Source of the DNA: NC2004 sp050874905
GTDB taxonomy: Bacteria > Bacillota > Clostridia > Lachnospirales > Lachnospiraceae
Direction: 5' to 3'
Length of the DNA stretch: 64,000 nt
NCBI GenBank assembly: GCA_050874905.1
Contig: JBNMLP010000006.1
Span: 62,001-126,000 of the forward strand
Numbering within the stretch: the stretch's first letter is position 1; every line of letters begins with the position of its first letter. A program made the position numbers and the translations under genes. The notes under the pieces are model-generated. The model made no database searches and had not been told where the DNA came from. It was given only the letters and a program-made list of their open reading frames with translations. Shown piece after piece: positions 45,023 to 54,312 of this stretch.

Positions 45023-45814
45023 TCACCCCCACAAAGTATATCTTTTTGTGGAGGTGACATATTCCTGTACTTTTTATTCATTTTGCAACTTAGAAAGCTG
45101 CTGTTTCAGTATTGCAATCTCTTCTTTCTGTTCTTGCAATGTAGCATCTTTTTCTTGCAATGCGATATTTTTTTCTTCAAGCTCCGCTTTCTGCTGATTG
45201 ATCTCTTCCTGCATTTCATCGATCATATAACTTACTGTATTCCGGTCTAATTCCTGCAATTCTTTGGAAAACATCCCCATCACCTTCTTTGTGTTCCGGC
45301 ACAGCTCAGACAGGTCTTTGTACAGTGGAATAAATTCCGGATAGGATTCTATCAGGTTTATGATCTCATCCGGCTCCTCTGCGCTAAAGAATGTCAGCCA
45401 TGCTTCCAACTTGTTTTCGATAGGTTTATTGTGATGAGTTTTCTTAAAAATGTCAAGTGGCAGAAAGATATATTTCTGCAGCAGGTTAAGCTTTACACCA
45501 CTGTCTACAACCTGTTCGGCACGATGGATGAATACATCCTTATAGGGATGAAATTCCTTTGGGCTGTTTTCATAGAGCACGATCGTGTAAACAGTCTTAA
45601 TATCTTTGTAGCTGAATTTATGTTCCCTGCTCTGATCCCGGACGCGCTTGTACTGGCGCAGCAAAAGATCCGCAGAATAGCAGGCACACCGCTGTCCCGG
45701 AAACATATATCCTACTTTCTGGACTTCTACATTGGCGATGCTTCCATCCCCAAGTTCCACAACAATGTCCGTTACCAATAACGATGTCTCGTCTGCAATC
45801 CTCGTGGAATCATA
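44478..45814. repeat. Direct duplication of transposase core
   Basis: Two direct copies, about 44478-44912 and 45387-45814, spaced 909 bases apart. Both carry the transposase core, from the EAWLTF region to the RIADETSLL region. Differences are scattered substitutions, with no indel seen in the part compared. Confidence 0.82.
45018..45056 (-). terminator. Intrinsic terminator after intact transposase
   Basis: On the minus strand CACCTCCACAAA and TTTGTGGGGGTG form a 12-bp stem (with G-U pairs) around AAGATATAC, followed by ATTTTTCTTTG. The T-run continues directly into the remnant's first codons (FFF). Confidence 0.75.
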
Positions 45815-45976
45815 GAGTATCTTAACGCCCTTATCACCGGTACAGAAATCTAAAAATTCCTGCCGGTATTTTTCTTTCCACGATCCATACTCCAATTCCA
45901 GTCTTTGATCGGAGTGAATAGTTGTAAGCAGTTCTTCCCTTGTAGGAAGCAGTGGAAAATAGTCTCGTAATGTCAT
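45074..45976 (-). CDS. PD-(D/E)XK nuclease-family transposase / Rpn-like protein
   Basis: 300 residues. The nuclease core is at about 30-170: RIADETSLLVTDIVVELGDG followed by NVEVQKVGYMFPGQR, the D...ExK motif of the family, then RACYSADLLLRQYKRVRD and the YTIVLYENSP strand. The C-terminus (about 255-300) is a coiled coil of near-repeat heptads. Family members are presumed recombination-promoting nucleases or transposases and are common and multicopy in Lachnospiraceae. The first ATG is 23 bases from a perfect AGGAGG; the in-frame codon at the right distance is ATA. It heads a tandem with the remnant to its left. Confidence 0.82.
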   Translation of the reverse strand: MTLRDYFPLLPTREELLTTIHSDQRLELEYGSWKEKYRQEFLDFCTGDKGVKILYDSTRIADETSLLVTDIVVELGDGSIANVEVQKVGYMFPGQRCACYSADLLLRQYKRVRDQSREHKFSYKDIKTVYTIVLYENSPKEFHPYKDVFIHRAEQVVDSGVKLNLLQKYIFLPLDIFKKTHHNKPIENKLEAWLTFFSAEEPDEIINLIESYPEFIPLYKDLSELCRNTKKVMGMFSKELQELDRNTVSYMIDEMQEEINQQKAELEEKNIALQEKDATLQEQKEEIAILKQQLSKLQNE

Positions 45977-46061
45977 TTGTTTTTTCTGTATGATCAGTTC
46001 CTCCTGTCATTCGTTTTACAGCTGTATGAAAATATCGTATCACAGCAAAAACAGTCTGTCC

Positions 46062-46100
46062 AACAACGATTCGTTGTTAAAAATAACAACCTGTGGTTGT
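46062..46100. repeat. Paired small inverted repeats in intergenic region
   Basis: AACAACGATTCGTTGTT (8-bp arms) is followed 7 bases later by ACAACCTGTGGTTGT (6-bp arms). Both share an ACAAC core. The rest of the interval 45977-46350 contains an A/T-rich stretch with a possible TGGTAAAAT extended -10 element around 46272-46282 but no gene. They may be operators for the surface-protein gene or scars of insertion. Confidence 0.45.
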
Positions 46101-46350
46101 CAGGGTCGAATAAGATGTGTCGAAACATAGAGGGATGACAATGAAATTTCAGGTAGAAATAAGCGTATTTTTCTATGTGAAAAATGACTAAAAAAATGGC
46201 GTTTTTCTGCCCTAAATCCCTTTATTTTCGTGAGGTTGCCCACATGCTTTTTCGTGTACGGAAAAGGCAGGATATGGTAAAATAAAAACTAGGTATTTAG
46301 GGAGCGTTTCCTTAAAAAAAGAGTTAGAAAAACAAGTGGAGGTAGCGTGT

Positions 46351-49300
46351 ATGAAACAAGGTTTGATGCGAAGGAGAATAGCAAGATGTGTGGCACTGTT
46401 TTATGTGTTGTTCGTAGTGCTCAGTGATATGGCAGGCACGGGAGCAAGCTTTGGAGCGATACGGACAAAAGCGGCAGCCGCTGTGCCGGTAAAAAACAAT
46501 GCCTGCTTTACGGATAAATCAGCTGGGGTGAGCTACCCGGCAGATGTCAGTATAACAGGAACTGCTCAAAATAATGTGGTTACGCTATCTGTTACGAAAA
46601 CATCAGCAAATGATAATTCTTTAGGAAGATATGAGATTTACAGTGTTAAGTATAATGGAAATGAGTATTTTTCAAAAGGATTATATCAGAATTCTACTAC
46701 AACAGGATTGTATTATGATAATTCAAAGGGAAAGTGGGTTTTTGTAGGTGCATCATCTGCAGGAGATCTTGAAGTGCAGATTACAGGTGAAATTTTTTCC
46801 AGTGTAGACACGACATTGAATTGCCTGACAATGTACAGTAACAATTATTCATTAACTCCGACGATAGGAAACTATTATGATCTTTCTACTTATATAAATG
46901 AAAGCAGTAATCAGGATCATTTTAAAATGCGATACTATAATTATGGAGGAACACTTTCTAGTGAAATAACTTGTTCTGGTGGGATTATGTATAAATATGT
47001 ATCGCAAAGAGATGGAAAGGATTATTACAACGCTTATTACGGTGGTTCCTATTTTGGATTAACAGGAGAAAGTAATCCGGTTACTTCTATTATTCTTGTA
47101 AAGGGAGAAAAGAAAACTACAACAGTTACTTTGGGCAGAAAGCCAGGAACGAATGAATTTTATATGGAGAGTTCATCAGGTGTACTTACGAGTGCAATTA
47201 CACAGATATCGCAGTACGGAGGCAAAAGTTATGATATGTCGTATGACTATTCTGATGGTGGAAAACTGTATTATGTTGGTTTGGGAACAAGCTCTTGTTC
47301 TATGCAATGTTGGTGGAATAGTTCTGATATAAAGTGCGATGGTAAAAGTCCGGATGATGTGATAATTGTAGATGATTATAGTGGGAAATCTGATAATAAT
47401 GGAAAACAAAATCTCTATTGGTATGGGCCAAAATCATCCACACTTTCTTTGAATAAAGGAGCAACAGGTAATATTGCTGACAATCTTATCAACACAAAAG
47501 GATTGAAGGGGGATTATGCAGGTGAAGTAACTGAGCTACGTAATACTTCAGGGACAAAACTTGCAAATATGAGTGATGACTATATTACGATTACTTCAAA
47601 CGGTGATATAACAGTGAAAAAGGAATTTTCAAGTGACCGGACATATCAACTTATTACGAAAAGCAGACGTAACATTATAGCAAAAGATGAAGATGATGAG
47701 AATTGCATTAAAAAAGTAGTTGAGGGTAATAAAGATACCTATGGCGAAGATGAATGGACGGTTACTTTAACACTCAAGGCAAATGCCGGTTCTTCCACCT
47801 CTGAATCCACTACCACAACCCAGGCTACCCAGGCAACCACTACAACGCAATCCACGCAGGCTCCAGCACCAACCTTAAAAAGTATCTCCCTGTCACAAAG
47901 TACCTACGGAGAAAGTACTGATGACTATAAAACGGTAAATGCAAAACCGACGGAAGCTTCTATCCGTTCAGCATTTACTGCCAATGCAGTATATAGCGAT
48001 AATACAACGAAAGCAATCGCATTGACAGCTTCCAATGCTAAAGTAGAGATCAATACACCAACCGAAGTGAGCCGGGGAAGTGCAACCTCTACAGGGACGA
48101 AGGTAACTTATCGGGGAAGTGCAAAGATAACAGTAACGCAGGGAAGTATATCTGCTTTTAAAACAGTATATTATACCTATTCAGAAACGGTTGCGAATAA
48201 TTCATATGCGATCACGAAAACGGTTACTCCGACTGCTTATGCAGGTAAGGTTACCGTATCAGACGCTTCCGCATCCTACGGACAGAGTATCACCGTGACC
48301 GTAGCGGATTCCGGCAGTGAAGATGCAAAAGATCCAACACTTTATGTAGGTGATGAAAAGCAGAAATTAACCAATGGACAGGCAACCTTTACCATGCCGG
48401 ATAATGACGTAACAGTAGAGGTATACTATAAAACACCTAAGGTAACATTGACACCAAAAAGCAGTACGGAAAAGACTGACAAGGATACTCCGGCAGTAAA
48501 AACCGGAAAATTGACTAAAGAACAGCTTACTGCACTTTATGATGTGACGGGCAGTTATGAGGATGCTAAGGGGAACACTATGTCTGGAACACCAGCTGTG
48601 TCAGTGGATCAAAAAGAGTCTTCAACAACAAGCGGGACGATGACAACTACACTTGTGACAGCTACTATCACCGCAACACTTGGAAGTCAAAAGAAAACAC
48701 AAACATACTATTATCAGTATTCCAAAGATGTAGGACATAGCATTACAGTATCTGTAACCCCATCAGAGGAAGCGAGTGGTGTTGCCTGCTCTGCTGTAAA
48801 AGCCAAAAGCGGAGATAGCATTACGATTACGGTGCCAGTCAGTTCCTTATTAAAAAATCCTGTGGTGAAAATGAATGATACAGAGCTTTCCAGCTACACA
48901 CAGGATGCAGCGAAAACAAAACGCAGTTATACATTTTCTATGCCGGATCAGGATGTTTCTGTTTCGGTAGCTTATACGAAGTATAACAGTACAACAATAA
49001 ACAGTGGATTAAGTGTAAATGCAAATATTCCATCCAATAAGGCAGCAGAACTGACGAAGGCAGAGTTGTTAAAATTAATTTCTGCTACTCACAATTTTAC
49101 AAATTATTCTACAAAGAAGGCAGAAACAGAGGCAGTTACATTGACGGAGAGTAATCTTGCGGTATCGGATGTATCCAGTCAGTTGCAGGAGGATGGTTAC
49201 ACTAAAAAATATGTGAAGAAGGTAACAGCATCTGTTTCCTCTTTGGATGGTAAAACCGTGACGGCAGCTTATTATTACAGCTTTGAAAAGGATGAGGGAC

Positions 49301-52230
49301 ATACAGTTGCACTCAGCAAAGCACAGAGTGATCTGGATGTAACGCCGGGACTTGATAAGACAAAGGCGGCAGCAGGACAGACCGTTACTGTTACATTGCC
49401 GGAAAGCAGAAAATGCATCGATCCGTCTGTGACCGTAAAGACAAAAGCTGGAGTGAATGTAACCTACCAGACAAAAGCGGATAGTATTACCTTTACGATG
49501 CCGGACACGGACGTGACGGTTACCGTATCTTATCAGGTATTAAATAAAGTGCAGGTAAGTGTTGCAAAGGAAACGCTTAATACAAAGGAAACCACGACTT
49601 ATGAAAATGATATTGCGTTATCTGAGTTGTGTGAGAAGTATCCGGAAATGGCTTCCTATACATTGACCTATGGAGCGTCTACGGTCAAAACAGGAACCCT
49701 TGCATACTCCGATACCTTTTTCCAAAAGGGAGCGAAAGTAAAAGATTCTGAAGATGCCAGTTATGCCTATTATAAAGTTCCGGTTAACATAAACTATTCG
49801 TATGAAGGAATTAAGGCAAGTCCGGTCACCTGTTATTATTATTATAAAGAGAAAAAGGGTAAGTATAAGGTCACGCTTCAGATGGCGAGTGGTCAGGAGA
49901 ACATGGAAAACTCGGTTGAAAAAGTGGATACTGCGAATGAAGGACAGACGGTTACGATCACTACATCTCCATCGAAAAAGCTGGCATATGCATTTGCATC
50001 TGTTGTCTCAGAGAATAAAACGATTCAGATAACAGAGCTTTCCGATGCTTCATTAAAAGCAGGCAGTAAAAAATATTCCTTTACGATGCCGGCGGCTGAT
50101 GTCACAATTACGGTAACTTATCAGACGGTGAGCAGCATTACCTGTTCCGGGTTAAAAACTGCTTATCAGGCGGGTGAAGACCGTACCTACCAAGGAGCAG
50201 CATTAACTGCATACTATGGAAGTGACAATAAAAACAGTATCACATATGATCTCGAAGAATTGATACAGGAAGGCTTAGTTACTATAGGAGAGGAGCGCAG
50301 TGCGATCAATGAAGCCTTATCCAAGGATGGAAAAACAGTTTATGATCGTTCGGTAACGTTGACATATGCTGGTGAGGAATATGTATACAATTATACGGTA
50401 GAAGAAACGGATTCCTATACGGTAACCGTAAACATGAGTCCTGCGGAATTGAGCAAAGCAAATGTTTCCTGTCCTAAAACATCCGGACAGTATGGAGATG
50501 AAATCAGCTTTACCGTAGTGAAGCAGATCTCAGAAAAATATAAAGATCCGGTGGTAAAAATAAATGGTGAAGAGATAACTGCAGGGGCAGATGAAAACTA
50601 TCGCTTTATACTGGAAAAGAACACGATCATTTCTGTAAGCTATGCAGTACTTTCCGAGATCGCAATTGAAACGCCTGTCGATGGAAGTAACTTTGCAAAT
50701 GAATTAAGTGAGCAGGTATTGGCATCATTACTTTCTGCAAAGACGGTTTATAAACGGGATGGGGTAACATTAGATGATACAGATGATATTTCCCTCACCT
50801 CGGATAATCTTACGATTGGTGAAAAGACAACGACTTCGGCTAACGGAATAGTAACCTGTAAAGTTCCTGTTACCGTAACGGTTACCTATGCGGGAGTAAC
50901 AGGTGAAAAGACCTTTACTTATACTTATCCGGAATATGAAGTGAGCCTGGAAGAAGGTTCCGAGCAGGCAGCACTTTCTAAAACACAGGTGAAGCTTGGA
51001 GAAACCTTTACGATTACTCCGGCAAGTGGTAAGAAATTTGCTTTTGTTACGATCAACGGAGAGAAACTCAGCTTCACAGATGCGGCGGCACCGATCAATG
51101 TAACGTTTACCCGCGCGTATCAGAAAACAGGCCAGGGTGTTCTTGTAAAGGTTCTTTACGAAAAGGAACAAGGACAGGAAATTACAGTAGAACCTCCAAA
51201 AGAGACGATAGAAGTTACCAAAGATCCGATCAGTGAGGAGGAGGCAGCAGAATTAGAAAAAGATCTCAATAAACTGGTACAGGGAGTTACCGTAACAGTA
51301 ACCAAAGATGGAACTGCAAAAACGGTTGATCTGTCGGATCCTTCCATTGAAAAATCGCTGGAAGGTGAGCCGGAAGAGATGATAAGTGCAGATGGCAGCT
51401 ATGCAGAGCGTATCTACAAGGTCAAAGCAGTGGTAGAAGATAAGATCACGTACGTCAGTGTGTCAGTTAAGGTGAGCAGGAAACAGACATCCGGGGATGC
51501 GTCTGGGGATGCAGGAAAAGACGATAACAAAGGAAATGATCAGCCGGCCGATGATCCAAAGCCAGACACACCATCTGTCCCACAGCCAAAACCGGGAAAT
51601 AATGGAGCAGACAGCAGCTTAGGATATGATGGTCCTGCAGATACAGATGATGCTGTACAGGAAAAAGAACTTGCGATACCGGGTACAGTAGATTCCATGA
51701 AAGTAACGGCCAAGAAAGGCAAGATTACTGTAACATGGGATGAGGTAGAGGATGCGACCGCATATGAGGTATATATTTCCAAGAAGAAGGGAAGTGCATA
51801 CTTAAAAGCGGCAACCGTAGAGCAGAATGATGCAAAAGATAGTTATAAATGTATCATCAAGAAGTATAACGGCGCAAAACTCAAAAAGAACCAGAAATAT
51901 TACATCAAGATCCGTGCGATCAATTTGGACTCTGATACAGAAGTGGTAACCACGAATCAGACAGCAAGGAGTCAGAAAAACGGTCGCCTTTATGTGACAG
52001 TAAAGCAGGTCAAAAAAGCAGTATCATACACCGTAAAGGCTTCCTTAAAGAAAAATGGCAAATACAAAAAGCTGTTCACCTTTGATGAAGACGGAAGAAA
52101 GAAATACACGAACTTCAAACGAGGTCAGAAGAAAAATGAGAAATATTTTATTAAAGTAGAAACGACCATTGAAAATGGTGACTGCAGTTACGGAAGTTTT
52201 AACACCGTAAAAACGATCAAAGCGAAATAA
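46351..52230 (+). CDS. Giant secreted/surface protein with six InlB-like B-repeat modules and FN3 tail
   Basis: 1959 residues. The N-terminus has a signal-type helix (VALFYVLFVVLSDMAG). An Asn/Tyr/Ser-rich unique domain runs to about 480, a Ser/Thr/Gln linker follows, then six diverged modules of about 165-195 residues. Four of them end in a strand of the type FTMPDxDVTVxVxY (near 48390, 48935, 49490, 50080), with a fifth and a sixth more diverged (near 50605, 51100). A Pro/Asp-rich linker (GDASGDAGKDDNKGNDQPAD) precedes an FN3-like domain and a very basic tail. No LPXTG. Start 46351 is chosen because GTGGAGG lies 6-12 bases upstream. Probably a wall-associated adhesin or matrix protein. Confidence 0.85.
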   Translation: MKQGLMRRRIARCVALFYVLFVVLSDMAGTGASFGAIRTKAAAAVPVKNNACFTDKSAGVSYPADVSITGTAQNNVVTLSVTKTSANDNSLGRYEIYSVKYNGNEYFSKGLYQNSTTTGLYYDNSKGKWVFVGASSAGDLEVQITGEIFSSVDTTLNCLTMYSNNYSLTPTIGNYYDLSTYINESSNQDHFKMRYYNYGGTLSSEITCSGGIMYKYVSQRDGKDYYNAYYGGSYFGLTGESNPVTSIILVKGEKKTTTVTLGRKPGTNEFYMESSSGVLTSAITQISQYGGKSYDMSYDYSDGGKLYYVGLGTSSCSMQCWWNSSDIKCDGKSPDDVIIVDDYSGKSDNNGKQNLYWYGPKSSTLSLNKGATGNIADNLINTKGLKGDYAGEVTELRNTSGTKLANMSDDYITITSNGDITVKKEFSSDRTYQLITKSRRNIIAKDEDDENCIKKVVEGNKDTYGEDEWTVTLTLKANAGSSTSESTTTTQATQATTTTQSTQAPAPTLKSISLSQSTYGESTDDYKTVNAKPTEASIRSAFTANAVYSDNTTKAIALTASNAKVEINTPTEVSRGSATSTGTKVTYRGSAKITVTQGSISAFKTVYYTYSETVANNSYAITKTVTPTAYAGKVTVSDASASYGQSITVTVADSGSEDAKDPTLYVGDEKQKLTNGQATFTMPDNDVTVEVYYKTPKVTLTPKSSTEKTDKDTPAVKTGKLTKEQLTALYDVTGSYEDAKGNTMSGTPAVSVDQKESSTTSGTMTTTLVTATITATLGSQKKTQTYYYQYSKDVGHSITVSVTPSEEASGVACSAVKAKSGDSITITVPVSSLLKNPVVKMNDTELSSYTQDAAKTKRSYTFSMPDQDVSVSVAYTKYNSTTINSGLSVNANIPSNKAAELTKAELLKLISATHNFTNYSTKKAETEAVTLTESNLAVSDVSSQLQEDGYTKKYVKKVTASVSSLDGKTVTAAYYYSFEKDEGHTVALSKAQSDLDVTPGLDKTKAAAGQTVTVTLPESRKCIDPSVTVKTKAGVNVTYQTKADSITFTMPDTDVTVTVSYQVLNKVQVSVAKETLNTKETTTYENDIALSELCEKYPEMASYTLTYGASTVKTGTLAYSDTFFQKGAKVKDSEDASYAYYKVPVNINYSYEGIKASPVTCYYYYKEKKGKYKVTLQMASGQENMENSVEKVDTANEGQTVTITTSPSKKLAYAFASVVSENKTIQITELSDASLKAGSKKYSFTMPAADVTITVTYQTVSSITCSGLKTAYQAGEDRTYQGAALTAYYGSDNKNSITYDLEELIQEGLVTIGEERSAINEALSKDGKTVYDRSVTLTYAGEEYVYNYTVEETDSYTVTVNMSPAELSKANVSCPKTSGQYGDEISFTVVKQISEKYKDPVVKINGEEITAGADENYRFILEKNTIISVSYAVLSEIAIETPVDGSNFANELSEQVLASLLSAKTVYKRDGVTLDDTDDISLTSDNLTIGEKTTTSANGIVTCKVPVTVTVTYAGVTGEKTFTYTYPEYEVSLEEGSEQAALSKTQVKLGETFTITPASGKKFAFVTINGEKLSFTDAAAPINVTFTRAYQKTGQGVLVKVLYEKEQGQEITVEPPKETIEVTKDPISEEEAAELEKDLNKLVQGVTVTVTKDGTAKTVDLSDPSIEKSLEGEPEEMISADGSYAERIYKVKAVVEDKITYVSVSVKVSRKQTSGDASGDAGKDDNKGNDQPADDPKPDTPSVPQPKPGNNGADSSLGYDGPADTDDAVQEKELAIPGTVDSMKVTAKKGKITVTWDEVEDATAYEVYISKKKGSAYLKAATVEQNDAKDSYKCIIKKYNGAKLKKNQKYYIKIRAINLDSDTEVVTTNQTARSQKNGRLYVTVKQVKKAVSYTVKASLKKNGKYKKLFTFDEDGRKKYTNFKRGQKKNEKYFIKVETTIENGDCSYGSFNTVKTIKAK

Positions 52231-52241
52231 AAGAGGCTGAG

Positions 52242-52271
52242 GAAAACACCCCGTTTTGGGGTGTTTTTCTT
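52242..52271 (+). terminator. Intrinsic terminator after giant surface protein
   Basis: GAAAACACCCC pairs with GGGGTGTTTTTC around a GTTTT loop, then CTT. Its end merges into the next promoter's TTGACA (52270). Confidence 0.88.
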
Positions 52272-52298
52272 GACAAATGGGCATGTGATAGATATGAT
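52270..52298 (+). promoter_or_regulatory. Promoter of decarboxylase gene
   Basis: TTGACA at 52270-52275 (perfect), 17 bases, TATGAT at 52293-52298; a tandem AGGAATAGTTAGGAATA follows. Confidence 0.75.
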
Positions 52299-52340
52299 TA
52301 GTAGGAATAGTTAGGAATAACATGCTAGGAGGATAAGTAC

Positions 52341-53591
52341 ATGGAGAAGAAGCCATTTGTAACGAAGGAACAGTTAGATGAGATTGTAGCCAAATATCCG
52401 ACTCCATTTCATTTATATGACGAGAAGGGCATTCGTGAAAATGCGAGAAAATTAAAACAGGCATTTTCATGGAACAAGGGATTCCGCGAATATTTCGCAG
52501 TAAAAGCAACCCCCAACCCAACGATATTAAAGATTTTACAGGAAGAGGGCTGTGGTACAGACTGTTCTTCCTTAACAGAGCTGATGATGTCCGATATGTG
52601 TGGATTCAAAGGAAATGACATTATGTTTTCCAGCAATGACACTCCGGCAGAGGAGTTTGTGAAAGCAAGAGAATTAGATGCGATCATCAACCTGGATGAT
52701 ATTACCCACATTGACTTTTTGGAGAAAGCAGCCGGTATTCCCAAGAAGATCTGCTGTCGTTTCAATCCGGGTGGTAAGTTTGCGATCGCTACAACGATCA
52801 TGGATAATCCGGGCGATGCCAAGTATGGTATGACAAAGGATCAGATCATTGAGGCATACAAACGGCTGAAAGATATGGGTGTCGAAGAATTTGGTATGCA
52901 TGCATTTTTAGCAAGCAATACTGTAACCAATGAGTATTATCCGACACTGGCTAAGATCTTATTTGAATTAGCTGTGGAAATCCGTGAAAAAACAGGGGTT
53001 ACCTTAAGCTTTATTAACCTGTCTGGCGGTGTGGGTGTACCTTATACACCGGATAAAGAACCAAATGACATTTTAGCGATCGGAGCAGGTGTACACAAGG
53101 TATATGATGATGTTTTAGTTCCTGCCGGAATGGGTGACGTCAAGATCTTTACAGAGCTGGGACGTTTCATGCTTGCACCATATGGTCATCTGGTAACAAA
53201 GGCAATCCATGAGAAGCACACCTATAAAGAGTATATTGGTGTAGATGCGTGTGCCGTGAATCTGATGCGTCCTGCGATGTATGGAGCGTATCATCACATC
53301 ACGGTTATGGGCAAAGAAGATGCACCGCATGACCATATTTATGATGTGACAGGTTCTCTTTGCGAGAACAATGATAAATTTGCAATCGACCGGGAACTTC
53401 CAAAGATTGATATGGGAGACCTTTTGGTGATCCACGATACCGGAGCGCATGGTTTTGCAATGGGATACAATTATAATGGTAAATTAAAATCAGCAGAGAT
53501 CCTGCTGAAAGAAGACGGCACTACAGAAATGATCCGTCGTGCGGAGACGCCGGATGATTACTTTGCAACACTTCGTGGCTTTGGTTTATAA
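52341..53591 (+). CDS. lysA: Diaminopimelate decarboxylase-like PLP enzyme
   Basis: 416 residues of the fold-III PLP decarboxylase family. The PLP lysine is in YFAVKATPNP (about residue 54), the phosphate loop is LSGGVGVPY and the conserved ELGRFMLAPYGHLVT element is present. It would make L-lysine from meso-diaminopimelate. The sequence is divergent within the family, so a related substrate (for example a carboxynorspermidine-type amine) cannot be excluded. RBS AGGAGG precedes the ATG. It is a single-gene unit with its own promoter and a long terminator. Confidence 0.85.
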   Translation: MEKKPFVTKEQLDEIVAKYPTPFHLYDEKGIRENARKLKQAFSWNKGFREYFAVKATPNPTILKILQEEGCGTDCSSLTELMMSDMCGFKGNDIMFSSNDTPAEEFVKARELDAIINLDDITHIDFLEKAAGIPKKICCRFNPGGKFAIATTIMDNPGDAKYGMTKDQIIEAYKRLKDMGVEEFGMHAFLASNTVTNEYYPTLAKILFELAVEIREKTGVTLSFINLSGGVGVPYTPDKEPNDILAIGAGVHKVYDDVLVPAGMGDVKIFTELGRFMLAPYGHLVTKAIHEKHTYKEYIGVDACAVNLMRPAMYGAYHHITVMGKEDAPHDHIYDVTGSLCENNDKFAIDRELPKIDMGDLLVIHDTGAHGFAMGYNYNGKLKSAEILLKEDGTTEMIRRAETPDDYFATLRGFGL

Positions 53592-53613
53592 AAACAATTA
53601 AAACAAGAAAAAT

Positions 53614-53690
53614 AAGAACCTGTAATGTGAAAAGCTGTACATGCACCATGATTGGTGCGTGTACAGCTTTGACATTGCAGGTTCTTTTTA
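53614..53690. terminator. Very long convergent terminator hairpin
   Basis: The left arm, from AAGAACCTG to GCACCA, and the right arm, from TGGTGC to CAGGTTCTT, form a stem of about 34 bp with one bulge and few wobbles, a TGAT loop and a T-run. It lies between the converging lysA-like and cyclophilin genes and can serve both. Confidence 0.9.
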
Positions 53691-53707
53691 TTGTATAAGA
53701 CTGCGTG

Positions 53708-54226
53708 TTACATATGCTCTGGTTCTGGATAAGTTACACCCATTGTATCAACAGTTACCTTTTTCATAACCTGATCTTCTCTTGGGCGATCAGAATAATC
53801 AGTTGCTACTTCAGCGATCTTGTCTACTACATCCTGACCTTCGATGATCTTACCAAAGGCAGCATACTGTCCATCCAGATGTGGAGAGGTTTCGTGCATG
53901 ATAAAGAACTGTGATCCGGCACTGTCCGGGTGCATGGCTCTTGCCATAGAAAGCACACCTTTCTCATGCTTTAATGGGTTGTCTACCCCGTTCATTGCAA
54001 ATTCTCCCTTGATGTGATAACCAGGACCACCGGTACCATTTCCATCAGGGCATCCTCCCTGGATCATAAAGCCCTTGATGACACGGTGAAAGATCAGTCC
54101 ATCATAAAATCCTTTCTGGATCAGGGAAATAAAGTTGTTTACGGAAATTGGGGCAATATCCGGATAAAGCTCCGCTTTCATAATGTCGCCATTTTCCATT
54201 TCAATTGTTACAATTGGATTTGCCAT
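53708..54226 (-). CDS. Cyclophilin-type peptidyl-prolyl cis-trans isomerase
   Basis: 172 residues, the minimal bacterial cyclophilin. Active-site residues are in FHRVIKGFMIQGG (Arg/Phe) and the MARAMHPDSAGSQFFI and ISVNNFISLIQ segments. No signal peptide, so cytoplasmic. The start is set at 54226 (MANPIVT) with AAAGGA upstream; an in-frame ATG further upstream is not supported by an RBS. Confidence 0.95.
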   Translation of the reverse strand: MANPIVTIEMENGDIMKAELYPDIAPISVNNFISLIQKGFYDGLIFHRVIKGFMIQGGCPDGNGTGGPGYHIKGEFAMNGVDNPLKHEKGVLSMARAMHPDSAGSQFFIMHETSPHLDGQYAAFGKIIEGQDVVDKIAEVATDYSDRPREDQVMKKVTVDTMGVTYPEPEHM

Positions 54227-54312
54227 AGTTTGTTCATCCTTTCTGTTGTTCCTTGTAGCTATTGTACACTGTAAGGGAGAAAAGCGCAACTGTGCTTGTA
54301 AAGAGGCTTTGG

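Noticed and set aside
46351..52230. Sortase-anchored surface protein
   Set aside because: No LPXTG-like motif, hydrophobic segment or charged tail of the sortase type occurs at the C-terminus.
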